64,000 bases of DNA from Venturia oleaginea (GCA_013176395.1 JABMLP010000001.1:434001-498000); one strand, 5' to 3'; counted from the stretch's first letter, positions 30,901-44,096 are shown. Notes: generated by a model not told the origin, from the sequence alone. Numbers and translations: made by a program.

Positions 30901-33900
30901 CGTCTGCTCGTTGCTCCAGACCAGCCCACTCTTGTGCTTGGCGTTTTAGTTCACCTCTTCCAGCTTCGTATGCAGGATCAACGTGGATATCACCCTCTTT
31001 CGGTAGCTGCTTGTCCCATGCTTCGGTATCAGTGGGATCGGGGTTGGGAAGTTTGCCAATTTGCTTCAGTCCCCAGAAAATTGGATAACGAGCCCAAGAT
31101 CTCTTTCCGTATTTGTTCGACACACCCACAGCACCCACACCCTTCTGGTGCACTCGCAGGTAAGAAGCACCGGCGTGCAACAGGTTGAAGACGGATCCGA
31201 ACTGAACATACGTCGCCACGATTTTCTCGCTTAGATTAAACACCGAGCAGACTTCTGCGCGCTCTTTAGGAGTACGCATCGGCCACAGACCTTGGAATTC
31301 GGCGTTATGGAGCGAGAGACAGCAGGGAATAGTTTCGGGAAGGAGGTAGAGGGGAGCGCATGCACCGTGATAATCCTGTGTCTTTGTCAGTTCTGATAAT
31401 GCCAATATTAAACGGAGAAAGGAAATTACGTTGATGTGGTAGAGATCCACAGGGTAACGCTGAATAGCCTTCGCAATACACTGGTTCCAAGCTGAGTAAT
31501 ATACAGCAGAGTCGAGATCGTCCATTCTGGGCGGGTATGGCTCAGTCTTGCTTTGAGCGCGGAAGATTGGCGCATCGAGAAGGACGTAGGTGATGTTCCT
31601 GAGCTGGTGAATCTGGATCTGGATGTCGTACTTCTCGCCCAAGATAGTGACTTGCATAGGCTCAGCTGGGGTAGCTGGTGGGTAGTCGACACCTCCAACA
31701 CAAGGGACAACCCAAATGAGATCTTGGTGCTCCAAATTCTTTCCCATAAGTTGCGCCATCACACCGAGACCACCGATCTTGATCTTGATGTTCCAATCGT
31801 CAATGTCGTACTCAAGCGTAGCGATCAACACAGTCCTGCGCTTCTCAGAAAGTCCAGCCAAAGCGGTTGAAAAAGGTATGGCAGTATCCATACTGGTCAG
31901 GTTGTCGTCGCTTTCGCGCTGCGCAAGCTTCTTCATTCCGCGACCTCTGCGCAAGGCGAGCGGCAGAGCCAAGAACCCATGTTTCTCTGAGACACCGACC
32001 TCGTTAAATTTGACTTCGTAAAACCCTCGCATGTAGGCCCAGACAGCCACGCATGCGGTAATAAGTGGGATGAAGGCCAGGAGCACGAACAGCGCAAGTT
32101 GCGTCCATCGGTTGCCAACGGGGAGCAGAGAGTATCGAAGAGTGCCATCGTCGATGGAAAGCTTCCAGGCTAGCCATGGCGAAGGAGGTCCGTTGGTAAC
32201 GTTGATGGCGAGTGTTGAGAGAGAAGAAGGTGGGAGACGGTCAAGGATACCATCAGCGTCAATATCTCCGTACACAAAAGAGGCATCTGGCTGTCCATCT
32301 GGGTTCATACCCCAAACGTTTAACTGTACGGTATCTGGCCATTCACTCATGAAATGCCAGTCCCAAGCACCATAGTCTGTGAGTGAAACCTTGTTGTTCA
32401 ATCCAGCATCGAACCCATACTGGTTATATGGGCCTTGGGCAAATAGATGCGGAACTCGGCGAGGGGGCTTATCCTCACGACCAAGATCAGCATGCTGAAT
32501 GACGGCGGAACTGCCAGAGAGCTTTGACCAATACTGAGCCATGATGTGTGTGCCGTCCCAATTCTGAGATTTAGTACCAGTCCAGCTCTGTTCTTGTAGA
32601 GTGCTGTTACCACCATAGTAATCCTCCCAATCGCTCCAAGAGGAGCCCCAGGTCAAGGAGTATCTCCATTTGTCTGCACCGGCAGCTTTGTGCGAGATGT
32701 ACATATCTTTACTGCTACCGTTGTTATGGATCAGAGCCCGAGTGTAGTTTGCTGTCTGTGGAAATACCATGGGATTGTCGTCCTGCCCTGTTCGAAACAT
32801 GAAGCGATCAACAGAGTTGGTAGCAGTTCCATCTGTCTGAGTGGCGTTCCTCACAGTGATTGCGTGGATTCCGTTTGAAACGTTCTCGAGTGTCGCCTTC
32901 CATGCCCAAACCGAAGGCAAACCTCCCACGTATTTGGTCTCGATAGGTCTGAGGGTACTGCATTGGACAGAGCCACCCTTGATTTGGGCAATGCGAAGAT
33001 CCTCAGTTGTCGAGTTGAGCATGATAGAAGATGTTACCGCATCGCACGACATGGCAGAAGAGAATTGAATCTCAACATCCACTGTCTCTTGCTGTCCTGG
33101 GTTCACGGAGGATTTGACTCGAGCGTCGTGTCCTGGCAAGAACTTCGTGATCATCGGAGGAGCCGTGACGAATGCATTCCTTGGCACATATGCTTTGAAC
33201 TCGTACGGCTTCATCGTGATGTTGCTTATACAGCCTGTGTTGGCGGTGGTTGTATTCGTGCTCCCCAGGGTAATCTCGTCGAAAGGATAGAATAGGTTCT
33301 TTGCAGTCGTGTCCTTATCGAAGGCGCTGAGGAATGATCTTTTGTTGCTGGTGCAGTCAAATGTGTACGTTGTCGTCGTGTTCACATTGTGATAGACGAA
33401 CCAAATCGTTTGGTTGCTGGAAAGGGTCTGCGATCCAGTAAATTCTTTTCGAACGACACTCCAAATGCCTGTCTGGGTGGCTTTTCCACTGGAACCAGGT
33501 AAAAACTCATCGTGGGTTTGGTTGGACAGATCCTGGAGGTACCACCCGTCGTTGAGGACTGGAAACTGGTCTCTAAGGAAGTACATGTGCTTGAGAATGT
33601 TCCTGACTGGATGACTAGGGTCTCGGTGGTCATACGAGACTGTGTCGTCCTTACAGCCGTTGCGGGAATCATTCAAGGGCATCCGGTAATACTGGCTGGA
33701 TCCAAGTGAATAACATCCATGCATCTGCCACGCAATCGAGCTGGTCATTGGTTGACGTCCGTAGATATAATTGTCAGCGGTAGAGTCGAGCACGTAGAAA
33801 GCCTGCTCTTCTCCGAAAGTAACAAGCGGAATGCCTGGTAAATGGATAGCGGTCACGAACATTCCAAGTAACATGCGCTCAGTGCCTTGCGAGATGGCGG

Positions 33901-35440
33901 GCCAGCGGAAGACATCCTGATTAGTGACACCAAACATGTGGCGTGGATCAAAGACTCCAGAATTCTCGTTGACCATATCGTTTGTCAAGAGCATCGTGTT
34001 CCATGCTTCAGTCCAGGTTCCACCGTTCGCATCGTAGCCAGCCTCCAAGTTGCCGTCCATGCCCAAGAATCTTGTCAGCGATCTGTAAATCGTATAATGG
34101 AAAGCTGCAGCATCGAGCGCGCCCATCCCTTGGTCTCTGATGAAGTATTTGGAGTTTGAGGTGTTGGTCATACGCGTGGCAACAGTTGCATTCTCCGGAA
34201 GCATATCTGGCTGTCTTCCTCTTCCAAGGTAGATGGATCCGAAAGTATTACCACCAGTGATTTCGCCAGGCATGAAGAAGTTGTCTTTGCCCACAGATTT
34301 GGCGCAGTCGCGCATGTACTTCCCGAAGCCTGCTTGAGAATCAACCGTAATTTGGGTGGCCTTGTCGAAACGGAAGCCATCAATGTCCAGCATTTTAATA
34401 ACCATGCAAGAAAAATGATTTATCTTTTCAAGTACTGGTGGATGCCAATCTCGCAGACGATCCTGCACGGAAGCGAATCTGTATAATTGTCAGACAGTTC
34501 AACCACCTGGGTGTGCGGAAGTGATACACACTTTGACAATTGACGTTGGAAATCGGGGAACACGCCGAAAGCCTCAGTATCTCCATATTGATCAAGCTCC
34601 GAGTTATAGCAACCCTTCATCTGGTCTGTGTATCTCTTATCGATTCTATAACCAGTCTCATTCCAGAAGCGAGGATATGAACATGTCGCATTGTAATCCT
34701 CGCCGATTTGGAAGTCGAGATACCTTCTATCGCTCTTCCAGACGGTCTTGTGTTCGGCAAGAGTAAAGGGCGCAGTTGTATTGAGGTATCCATCGAATTC
34801 AACGAGATCGCCCAGAGTCGCAAAAGTGTTATCCTAGATCATTAGAACTGACAACCTTCCAGAAGCTGGGAGTGGGGCGCATACCAAGACAACATACATG
34901 CCACGGGCGTGGATGCCGTCGATAACAGTCCTCCATGTCTCGATGGTACCGAAATGGTGGTCGAGGATGGTTAGATCCAATGGTGAGTACGAGTCGGCAG
35001 TCCAAGGTTGGTTGATGAATGGTGAGCCAGCAATGTAAAGGCCTTTGATGCCCATTCCTTGAAGATAGTCCAGCGAGTCCAACACACCAGCGATATCACC
35101 TCCATGTCGAAACTGATTGCTAAGTATGTCTTGCTCGAATAAGGTACCATTGGCGTTATCGTTCGAAGGGTCTCCGTTGGCCAACCTACAACTCGATTAG
35201 CCATGGTCTACCGTGAAGCCTGTGGGATATTTCCTACCTATCGAGGAATAGAGTATAGAACGGGAATCGCCAATTCGAAGGCGATTTGTGGTATATGTGA
35301 TTCGACCACTCGCCATTATAATCTAGCGGATGTATAGCAGACTGGTTCTGATTAAGATTAAAGTCGACTTCAGAAGCATCATAAGCTGCTCCAAAGACAT
35401 GCGCACACAGCGTGAGCACAACCCACACAAAGGCCAACAT
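27963..35440 (-). CDS. ags1: Cell wall alpha-1,3-glucan synthase
   Basis: This multidomain plasma-membrane enzyme makes cell-wall alpha-1,3-glucan. Seven exons (35440-35238, 35185-34885, 34833-34532, 34478-31430, 31375-29385, 29336-28165, 28108-27963) sum to 2387 residues, close to the usual 2400. All six introns are GT-AG and 47-56 nt; the one at 31429-31376 is in frame and recognised because it splits YHIN-DYHGA. The N-terminus is a signal peptide (MLAFVWVVLTLCAHVFG). An extracellular GH13 amylase-like domain follows (about 55-560; nucleophile in GFRFDKATQ near Asp307). A transmembrane helix lies near 1068. The cytosolic GT5 synthase domain (about 1155-1650) has KIKIGGLGVMAQLMGK and FVGRWSVQKGVDL. 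The exon from 29336 on encodes a multi-helix pore-like domain. No lesion is seen. Confidence 0.95.
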
Positions 35441-38400
35441 GGCCACCGATAAGAAAAGTATTAGCAACGCTTCAGATAATCAGGTCGAACGAAAGAAGTG
35501 CAAGCAGGGAACAAACGATTGTGAGCAGAGTACTCTGCGAAAATGGCCAAGCAAAATGGAAAAAGTGCAAGCGTCGAAACTACACTACGCAGGATAGAAA
35601 GGCGGATGATCCCCAGTGACAGGGGACTACTCCTGTCTATTTCGAGAAGCGTACCTAGTGTGCATATCCGTGCCGTGGTGGGGTTGAGGTACATCAACAA
35701 AGCGCAACTAAGACCCCATGCGTACATGCCTATGCGAGATTGCTAACACACCGCGAGACGAATTTGCCATTCCGTGAAGGGATTAAGGGGACCATGGCCC
35801 CTTCAGGTAAGATTCCAAGCCCAGCCTCTTCTGTCAATGCCCTCTCAAGCCTGGTGGCTTGTGCGGCAGCCGTATCGAGCCATGTTTTATGGCTAATATG
35901 CGCTGCTAGGCAGATCGGGGTACCTTACATTGGATCGGAGCTTGAAATAGAATTACGAGTAGAATTTGCCGCATTGCTGTAACCCTTTCATGCAAGATAG
36001 AAGAATACGAGAAACACTGGGGCTGGGGCTGGAATTCTTCAGCAGTCAGTCTGTAGCTGCCACTTCCCATCGTCATTGGTCAGCATCAGAGTAACCTCCT
36101 TTCTATAGCGGGAGGTTTAGATGAGGAAGCCGCCAATTTGGGATCGAAAAGGGAGAGGCGGCTTGGAGTCCGTGGTTTTGCCTCACAGGGAACCAGGGGC
36201 CAATGGCATCACCTTGCATTAGAAGCATGCTGTAAAGTCCGTCACTCTGGTACGAAATCTTTCTTACAGGTCAGAAGCTAGCCCGTCCACATAACAGAGA
36301 GTAGAGACAACCAGAGACAGTCTGAGCGGTCCGAACAAAGCCATGCCATCGGAAAGAGGCCGTGGTGACGGTCGAGGGTGCAAGGAAACAAACGATTTGT
36401 CATCCGTTACGCTCAAAGTATCAAGGGTCCGACCCGCGAAAAACATGGGCCGATAGGAAAGCCCAGGAGTGTGGCACACGAATCACGATGCAGAAGCGCT
36501 GGGCCGGCCTTATCAAGACGTCTAGGGTCGTATTGTGACCTTTCTGGACGGGAAATTTCCATCGCTTGAAAGCTTTGAGGCTCTGCACTGCCTGGTTGAT
36601 CGGACTTCTGCCACCTCATCGTGTCTGCGTGGAAGTGCCCAGATGGCGGATTGTAACCTGAGGCGCGGATCCCGGGCGCCGCGGGCGGCAGTTGGATGGC
36701 AGATTTCGGTGTTGGCTCCTTTTGCGTGCAAAAGATAAGACATGTGAGGACCTGTAACATTCGACGGTGATACAGAGAGGCCCTAAAGATAGCAGGCACT
36801 ATCCAAGGCGAGGGCCCCTGCTTCTGTTCCATGATTGGGGCGAATTGTGGGCACTCTGCACAGTAGCAAAACCTGCAAGGCCGGGCTGGCTGGACCACCT
36901 TCTAGCTAGTAGTTTGCCCGTGAACCGAAGCCGATAATTCTCCTGCTGCCAGTCATTGGGCTTTCCGGCCCGACTCTCTCTTCACCACACTGTGGCTTTG
37001 GCTATGGCATCCCTTCTTCGCTTACGGCACAAATATCAGCCAAAGCCATTCGAGTCTTTGTACAATTCACTCCCTGACTTGCGCTGAGACAGATTTGTCG
37101 AAATCATAATTGCTGCATCCTCCTTGCTAGCATAGTACGAGCCTACGAGGTGAAGGTAACATGGGACGCCCTTGTCTCCTGGATCCCACATGACCGATGC
37201 TCTGCAGCAAAGGATACGGGGAAAATTCAGCTCCTACCACCATCTATGCCATACTACTATGTATTATTTTCTCTGTTCCCGAGCCGTGATACTGCTTTAA
37301 GAAGGAAGTCGAAATGATCCCTAACCTCCTGTACACCATTGGTGCCTAAGTCTGGCAGTTTGCAGAGAGATTTACTTCCATCAAAACACCGCGAAGGCTA
37401 TGTACTGACACAGGTGACAAGTGTTGGTAATTTTTCGCCCGTCTCCTGATCCTGAGAAAGATTCAGGTTGTTTGGCCCCCACGTCCAGGGCTGTCCTCCA
37501 TCGACATGCACCGTTGTCTCATGCTCCACAACCAATGACTTTTTGTTCGATTCAAAGTCGGTAGATTGCTTTGTTGTCTACCCACCTCATGCGTGCAAAA
37601 GAGATGGACCCCTCTGCTCCTCTGGAGTCTCTCTTCCTGAATGCTGCTTGTGCCCTCCTCGCTTTCTGTTGTATCTCCTAGCAAGAACAAAGTGCGCATT
37701 TTTCTGTTGTCCTAGTGAGAAACGCAGAATCGATCAGTGGTCCTCGTTTGCAAACGCCGCCTGATAGATAAACGACTTGGGGATTGTTATGAGGCCGCCA
37801 CTTAAGTACGATCTATCGATTCCTTGCTCTTATCATACTGAAACTGATCCTCGCATATCCGGTCCGACCCTCGAATTCTCCAAGGTGTCAAGTCATAACC
37901 CTAATTCCCATGTGCACTGTGTGCAGGAACTCGGAGTCTTTACGGGCAAAACGCGGTATTCTCCATGTTTCGTGACCCAGACATGGTAACAGGATTTACG
38001 ATATTGATGTGCCGATGGTTACTGTTTATCATTGTATATCGTAGACCGTAGTTTCGTGCAAAGAGCTGACGTAGAAGTTAGATTGCCTGGTCATTCTCGT
38101 TACTTCCTAACGAGGCATCCACGCTTCCTAGCAGGTCGATACCCCCAAAAAAAACCCACTTCCTCCTCACCACACAGTAGCTCCTCCCGATCTGGTTGGA
38201 TTATCTTCAGTATTTCTCATCATCACACCTTAAACACTCCCATGTCAACTCACAACAATCACTCTACACGTGTTCCCGCAACCACAGCATCATTTGTGCT
38301 CGCCTAGCAAGTTCATTCATGCCAGGGAGTGAAATCGAAGAGATTAAGTACTCCTGGGGTAGATCTCAAAGCCTTTCCTTTCTGCACATGCTATGGTTTC

Positions 38401-40132
38401 CGGCCTATCAGTTGTTAGCGCTGGCGGTGAAAAGCCCTGTGTAGATCGGAGTTCTGGTAAGTACGCGTGTTGGAACAAGCATTGCACCCAAACAGCGGCG
38501 AGTAGACTCGAGTACGGATATATTGAGGATGGAAGCATTGGCCAGAGACTAACAACTAATGGTCAAACAACCATAGTAGGTAATTGTTGTTCTGCATTTT
38601 CATTGGAGCACTACTGGGCTGTTTATTACCAATTGCCATGGATGTCGTCATAGGCTGTAGATCTCCTGCAGTTGAGGGACGTTCACCACTCAGACAAGAG
38701 CTGACATTCCTCACGACGAGGCTGGACAATCTTTGCTGACTCACGGTATTTTATTGTCGCTACTTGAATAACTGTAACGTTTGGCGCGAGAAATACCTGG
38801 AGATCAAAGGTGTAGCTTTTATACCGTCAAAGAATTCTACGTACTCTTACTTAAATAAAGTTAACTTTTAATGTTAGGATCCCTCGGTCGGAGCTCTCTC
38901 CGACCCGTGTGCAGGACCAGCTAAAGTACCCAGCATCATGGTTGATAAATCCACCAGGTCCATGAAGAAGGCTACGGAGGTATAATACGCGCCGAGCTGC
39001 TGAATACGGACCCATATGGCCTGAGGTGCCAAGACGACAGGCACACACCATGTACTTAGTAGTATATAGTAGTAGATCTGTCGAACTTTACAGGCACGAA
39101 AGTGGCGTCATGAAATCGAAATTGCAGTTTTGTACAATGGTGGCGCAACATGCTTAGGCGAAAACTACAATACACAGTCACTTACCGTCGCTTCCCGCCT
39201 ATTTTTATTTGGTTTTGTTTCTCAGCGAACGCTACGTCTTGGTAGAGGGGAAAGAGTGGAGGGTGGAGGTGGGCACAACACGATAACAGATCACGGGTTT
39301 CAACCTCAGGGGCTAGGCCTCCCAACCCCTCTTCGACATCGACACTTTGGGATGCTCATCGTACGCGCCCAGCTACCGACAAGACTTTAGTCTGAGCGAA
39401 GTCATATTTTTGATCTTCAGTCGCCTTGCACCGACCGATGTTTATGCTCGTTCTCAACCTCATTCTTCGCATAAGCTGTCTCTATTGAAAGATCTTCCTG
39501 CGCGTGCAGAGGAAATCCGAAAAATTGATTACCTTGGACGATTGATCGAAGTGAAGGAACATCGTCGATCCTCCACAAATCCATCTCGAAGGACCGCCTA
39601 GGAAGCATAATACACGAGTAATGACTGCGTTGAGGCTTGGAAATCCATCTCGCAAACCATTAGCCCGTTCGAATGCTCGCTGTTGGCACGCGGCCACTCA
39701 TCATTGCATACTCCCTGTCCTTTTATCCTATATTTCAAATCAACAACTCAATGCTTTCATGGCTTCTTGGTGAAATCCCGATCCTGGACTCCAGCTTCTT
39801 CCGTATTAATCTTCGCGCGATGTCGTTCTCGCAAATGGTATGAGCTAGTAATTCCTCGGCTATGTTGACAACGTGATGGAGGAGTGGACATATGGCGCGT
39901 GGAGATTTGACAACGAACCCTTGCATCACCAGAGAGCGAATCTCGAATTCGCCTGCTGTGCCGCGATCCGGACAGAGAAAGGTTACACTTCGCTGGAGAA
40001 AGAGTGCTGTTCACGGGGTCAATAATTTGGGTGGTGTTCATGGAGTCGCAGCAGCACCGCGAATGGAGAAGTCTTCTTACAGCCCGAAAATACAAATGGG
40101 CAACGCCTGCGCAAAAATCCAAACCTTCAGAT
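35441..40132. other. Long gene-free interval upstream of the glucan synthase
   Basis: About 4.7 kb with no supportable gene on either strand. Frames of 60-160 codons occur (for example minus 36413-36898 and plus 38393-38653) but lack domains. A minus-type A/C run lies near 38149. The first kilobase is presumably promoter of ags1. A strong GTAAGT donor near 38458 and an ACTAAC box near 38549 could be part of an unannotated transcript, but I could not build an open product from them. Confidence 0.4.
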
Positions 40133-40459
40133 CTACAGATCAAACCTGATACTCTCACGTAGTACTTCTCCATCTTCTCTACAATCATCTTCCAAGCCTT
40201 CTACAAGTAAAGCCAGATGACCAGCAGAAGCTGTAAAAATTTCCAACGTATCAAATGTCCTCGAAAACCCAGAACCACCATCCATCAGTAGCCTCTCAAC
40301 AGTGAATTTGAGAGCGTAAGAAGCTTCTCGGTTCGTCGACGTAACGCCAGGGCTATATATCTCTATTCCGTTTCCATGGCTCAGGTCGTGAAGACTGCTG
40401 CTACTGCGATGGAGGAGCCGGTGCTCGAATCTCAGTGTGACTTTTTGTCGTTGATACAT
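40133..40459 (-). CDS. Hypothetical protein, 108 residues
   Basis: From ATG 40459 the minus strand reads MYQRQKVTLRFEHRLL..., with a plausible folded stretch (SYALKFTVERLLMDGGSGFSR, FTASAGHLALLVEGLEDD). There is no signal peptide or known domain. Composition is protein-like and the frame lacks low-complexity filler, but support is only internal. It could be an exon of a larger gene. Confidence 0.35.
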   Translation of the reverse strand: MYQRQKVTLRFEHRLLHRSSSSLHDLSHGNGIEIYSPGVTSTNREASYALKFTVERLLMDGGSGFSRTFDTLEIFTASAGHLALLVEGLEDDCREDGEVLRESIRFDL

Positions 40460-41283
40460 TGAGATCAGAACGTGTTATGATGTTATTATCCCAATTGAAG
40501 TAGCAATCTCCCTTTCTTACACAAACTGTGACTCATACGTATAACAGAACAAGTATACCATGCCGAGACGATCTTAGAAACCCACCAGCGAGCTTATTAT
40601 CGAGAATAGTGGCGAAGGTAGGAGTTTGAATAGTGAGGACAGAAATTATGGTGTTCAGGTTGATGCCGTTGGGATTTTGTTGTTTGTATCTATCTGGAGG
40701 AGGTACTAGTTGATGATTTGGACGCTGATAAGTTTTCCTTCTGCTGTTATGGTATTTGTGGGATCAAAGAATTTGACAACTATGATTGCGATGGTTTGGC
40801 CAAGCAGGTGTGGTAGAATGGTGCTGAAATGTGGGCAACTTGAGGCACGAAAAGTGGAAACTCACTTCCAGAACTCCAAGGTATGTGAGGAAGGTCAGCT
40901 GTAGAAGAAAAAAGCAGCTGGTTGAACAATGGCAGCCCAATGGCTTCGCCAACTCCGTGTCCCCCGGTCTTCAGAGATTACGATAACTTCCTTGGAATAA
41001 AGTCTGCTACTTAACCATCGATATCGATAAATCTCTGGCGACTTCAAAGAAAAGGTGAACAGAAACTTATCGCTCTCGCTCTCGAATTGTAGATGATACC
41101 AGTTCAAAGGTCCCTCGAGGAACAATACATTGATAACCCCACAGTGGCAGCCTAATCAATTCAAAATGGCTATTCACGCGCAGCCCCTACAACAACATGC
41201 TGACCATCAAGCTACACCAGAAAAACGAGCCTCCCCTGGCTGTCCTGGAATCCACCCGTTATCCCATCCAAACCACAACGCAT
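40460..41283. other. Intergenic, nothing supported
   Basis: Only short frames without domains. No repeats or RNA genes were recognised. Confidence 0.4.
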
Positions 41284-41560
41284 CTAATTGCCGCCTGGAA
41301 TCTCGTTGTTGATTTTGCCGTCGACGGCCTTGCTGATCGAGTTATCGGCGGATTGAGGGACACCAGCTTGATTTGCGATATTGTCGATTTCTACAGGCCG
41401 CAAGGTGAGTTGAGTACGATATTGTGACTCGACTCTGAAAAGAGAACTTACTGCTGTTTGCAGCGTTGTCTGCGCCTCGTTCGACACCATTGCCTGGAGT
41501 GGCAGCCTTGTCCTCCTTGTTGCCAACGGCGTCTTTGACTTTGTTCTTGATGTTATCCAT
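41284..41560 (-). CDS. Small hydrophilic, probably disordered protein, 71 residues
   Basis: Two exons, 41560-41452 and 41390-41284. The 61-nt intron has GTAAGT and TGTAG and joins NAANS to KIDNIANQ. The product begins MDNIKNKVKDAVGNKEDKAA and ends KINNEIPGGN. It is rich in Asn, Asp, Lys and Ala with no hydrophobic core, like small stress- or growth-regulated proteins common in filamentous fungi; that comparison is inference. The ATG is well placed and both splice sites are canonical. Confidence 0.65.
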
Positions 41561-42291
41561 GATGGTTATTTTGGAGTGGGTTTGAGAATGTCTTTGATGT
41601 TGTCGTTATTGTTTGTGTCTTGAATATCCAGTTATCCATGTTTTTCTCTTCATATAAGGAAGTTGTAGTTGAGACTCAGCTAACGCGAGACTACATCATA
41701 ATATGGAGCTTTACATCATTAGTACAAATAGCACAAACTTGCGTCAAACAAGCTTCCTTAAGCCCGCACCCGCAATCAAGCTTTTTTGGTTTTGGCTGAA
41801 GAGCTTGTCTTCAGATACGAATGAGGTTGGGTCCTGCAACGCGATTGGTTACGAAGACGTCTGGGGATGAAACTGTTGAATTTGTGTTAATCGCTGATCG
41901 AGCTCCGATCGTGTGGTAGCAGTCAATAGAAACACACGATACAATGCCATGCTTCATCTCAACTTTCATTGACCAGGAAACGATAGATTTTTTGACAGAG
42001 CCTCTAGGCCCTTGATTCCGCGATAGAGGTCGAGTAACACTACAGGTTGAATCCAACGGAGGGTCACAGGTCCTGAAATTACATGACGCCAGCTTTTATT
42101 CCTCCACGATAGTCTGTCCACCATGCTTACATCCATTCCCCCGCATATACCTGTCCAGCTCAAATTATTTCCGTCTTGTTTCCCAAAGATCTAGAAGCCT
42201 TCATTCTCAACTTGAGTGCTTAAAGGTGCCCATGTTCGAACCGAAAAAAATCGCCAGGGACTTCCTAAATACTCAATCGGATCCAACTCAT
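41561..42291. other. Intergenic, nothing supported
   Basis: Promoter of the small minus-strand gene at 41560 and the 3' flank of the SET-domain gene. A/T-rich with no convincing ORF. Confidence 0.4.
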
Positions 42292-43543
42292 TTATCTGAA
42301 CTCGAACGGCCAAGTTTCCATACTTCCATCCCACCCCAACGCCCGTTTATTGGCTTCAACCAGACGAACCCTACTTGCATGATCAACCCCATTAAACACC
42401 TTGACAGCAGAACACCTCGAATCCGACATAGTAGTTGGAACAGGAAATCTGAGATAATCGCGTAAAGTGAGCGGTGCTACTCTCTTACCCTTGACGCACG
42501 CGGTGCATATGCATGTGAAGCCATGGCTCTCGAGAATGATCCGCTTGCGTATATAGACAGGGGCAGTAGATGTTTCTGTCGCAGTGTAGCTATGAGTTAT
42601 TTCTTCGCCGGCGCGGATATCTCGCTGTGAGAAGGAGACGAAGTGAGCTTCTGAGATGAATATGTAGCCGGCGTTGTGTTCGCAGCTATGTAGGTTGGTT
42701 AGTGATAAGGGAGGGGTATGTGGAGGTATCGCTGGCACATACCTGTGGTTGATGTATGATGCCTTCGCGTATATGGAATTAATCTCGGGGTTTCCTTTGT
42801 ATGGACGGGGCTTGAGAGCCTGATGAAAGTTAGGAAAGGGTGATGAGTTTGCCTTGGACTTGACATACCACAATGTCTACAGGAATCTGGAACCTATTGG
42901 TATTCTAGATACCGCATAGATTATCGGCTTCATCGTTAGGGGAGTAGGATCCCGGAGTGGAGGTGTTACTCAGAGACAATAGGTATTGTTGACGAAGAGT
43001 AGGATCCAATGCAAGCGACGAGGCTACGAGAGGAACATCGTGATGGACCGATTCTACTAGAGGAGTCTCCGCATAGAAGTAAGTCTTAGCTCTGATGTCC
43101 TTGAATGTGTCAGCTTTCAGCGCGAGGGGCTTTCGAGATCGAGAGGGAAAATAGATCGGGAGACCCTTTGGACAAGGGCTTGCCAGAATGATATCGTTAT
43201 CGGTGCTTCGTTGTTTCGAATCACAAGAAGGATCAAAACTGCCTGAGTTTCCTCCGACACACAATTCTGGTGAAGTGCTTATCTGTTTTGCGAAGATTCC
43301 AAGGCCCTTCCTGGGAGAATGTCTGACCTCTACAACGCAATCACTGGCATTGAGCAGGTCAATAACCACCTTCTCTTTAGCATTTCGTTGTTTCAGCCGT
43401 TGCTTCTTGTCCTTGTTCTTGGCAGCGTTTTTACCTGCTGCTGGGGTATCCATCATGTTAGGGATGGGCATGTAGGCTGGTGTTATTCTTCTGCGTTTAT
43501 AGAGGCTTTTGGGGAAGTTTTGAAGGCCCGTTGTGTTGTGCAT
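42292..43543 (-). CDS. SET-domain protein, interrupted by an in-frame TAG or a tiny intron
   Basis: Exons 43543-42869, 42819-42743 and 42685-42292 would encode 381 residues. SET hallmarks: an N-SET start (VEVRHSPRKGLGIFAK), then YINHSCEHNAGYIF created by splicing (equivalent to the catalytic NHSCxPN block), and IRAGEEITHSYT (equivalent to the ELTxDY block). A C-terminal cysteine pair reads CICTACVKGKR. The fold predicts protein-lysine methylation, substrate unknown. Codon 213 is TAG (42905-42907) in LCGI-stop-NTNRFQI, where the family expects a residue; the frame continues open on both sides. A 36-nt GTATCT...TGTAG segment (42908-42873) could be removed as an unusually short intron. Otherwise this is a young pseudogene. 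Confidence 0.65.
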
Positions 43544-43599
43544 TGTTGATATGACAAGCGTGAGGCTTAACAACCCAAAAGCTTGCGCAACAATTACTG

Positions 43600-43952
43600 G
43601 AAGAGGGTGTTAAAACTCACCGCTTTGTTTGCGGCCTCCAAAGTTTCTGGGAACGGGGTTTTTAGAAACGCCCAGAATCCCCGTTTGCGTTCTCTTTCTC
43701 CTATCCCTTTATATCTCTTCGTCTCCTCTTCCATAATGTCGTCTACTACATGAAAACCCGACCGTGAGGAATAATTGTCATCAGAAAATGCCTGTACCAA
43801 ACTCCTAGGAAAAGCAGCACTAGTGTGATAGCTAGTTCTATGCTTAAGATATCTCTTACCGCTTCACCACATAAGAGATCGTAGCGTGCCGTCTCGGCGA
43901 GTTCTGAGCTGAATCTGTCGTTTCCCTCTCTATCTCGTACGACGTATATCAC
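43600..43952 (-). pseudogene. Fragmentary gene of unknown identity
   Basis: Minus-strand pieces ending DLLCGEA (to about 43872) and starting AFSDDNYSSRSGFHVVDD (from 43791) join in frame across a GTAAGA...TACAG intron and run to LEAANKA (about 43620), where a GTGAGT donor occurs. The text is protein-like (EEETKRYKGIGERERKRGFW). No start codon and no terminal exon were found. It sits between a HET tail fragment and the SET gene and may be the remains of either neighbour. Confidence 0.35.
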
Positions 43953-43989
43953 TGGTTAGTATTACACCGCAAGCACATCTATACTCTAC

Positions 43990-44096
43990 CTAAGAACGAA
44001 GGTCTTTTTTTCCAGTTCGCCCTTATCCATCATGTCCATGGCTTTACCATTCATCAAACCATGTGCATAACACTCTCCAATGAAGATGTATGTAAT
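43990..44096 (-). pseudogene. C-terminal fragment of a HET-domain protein
   Basis: The minus strand reads ITYIFIGECYAHGLMNGKA followed by MDMMDKGELEKKTFVLR. The VGECYxHGxMxGEAM-type block is the conserved C-terminal end of fungal HET (heterokaryon incompatibility) proteins. No HET domain is found upstream in any frame, so only the tail remains. Confidence 0.5.

Noticed and set aside
36413..36898. 161-codon minus frame upstream of ags1
   Set aside because: Starts at a non-ATG codon and shows no family; composition resembles the surrounding non-coding DNA.
38393..38660. Possible exon ending in a hydrophobic segment (GALLGCLLPIAMDVVIGC)
   Set aside because: The hydrophobic frame is preceded by an in-frame TAA that no acceptor removes, so no open spliced product could be built.
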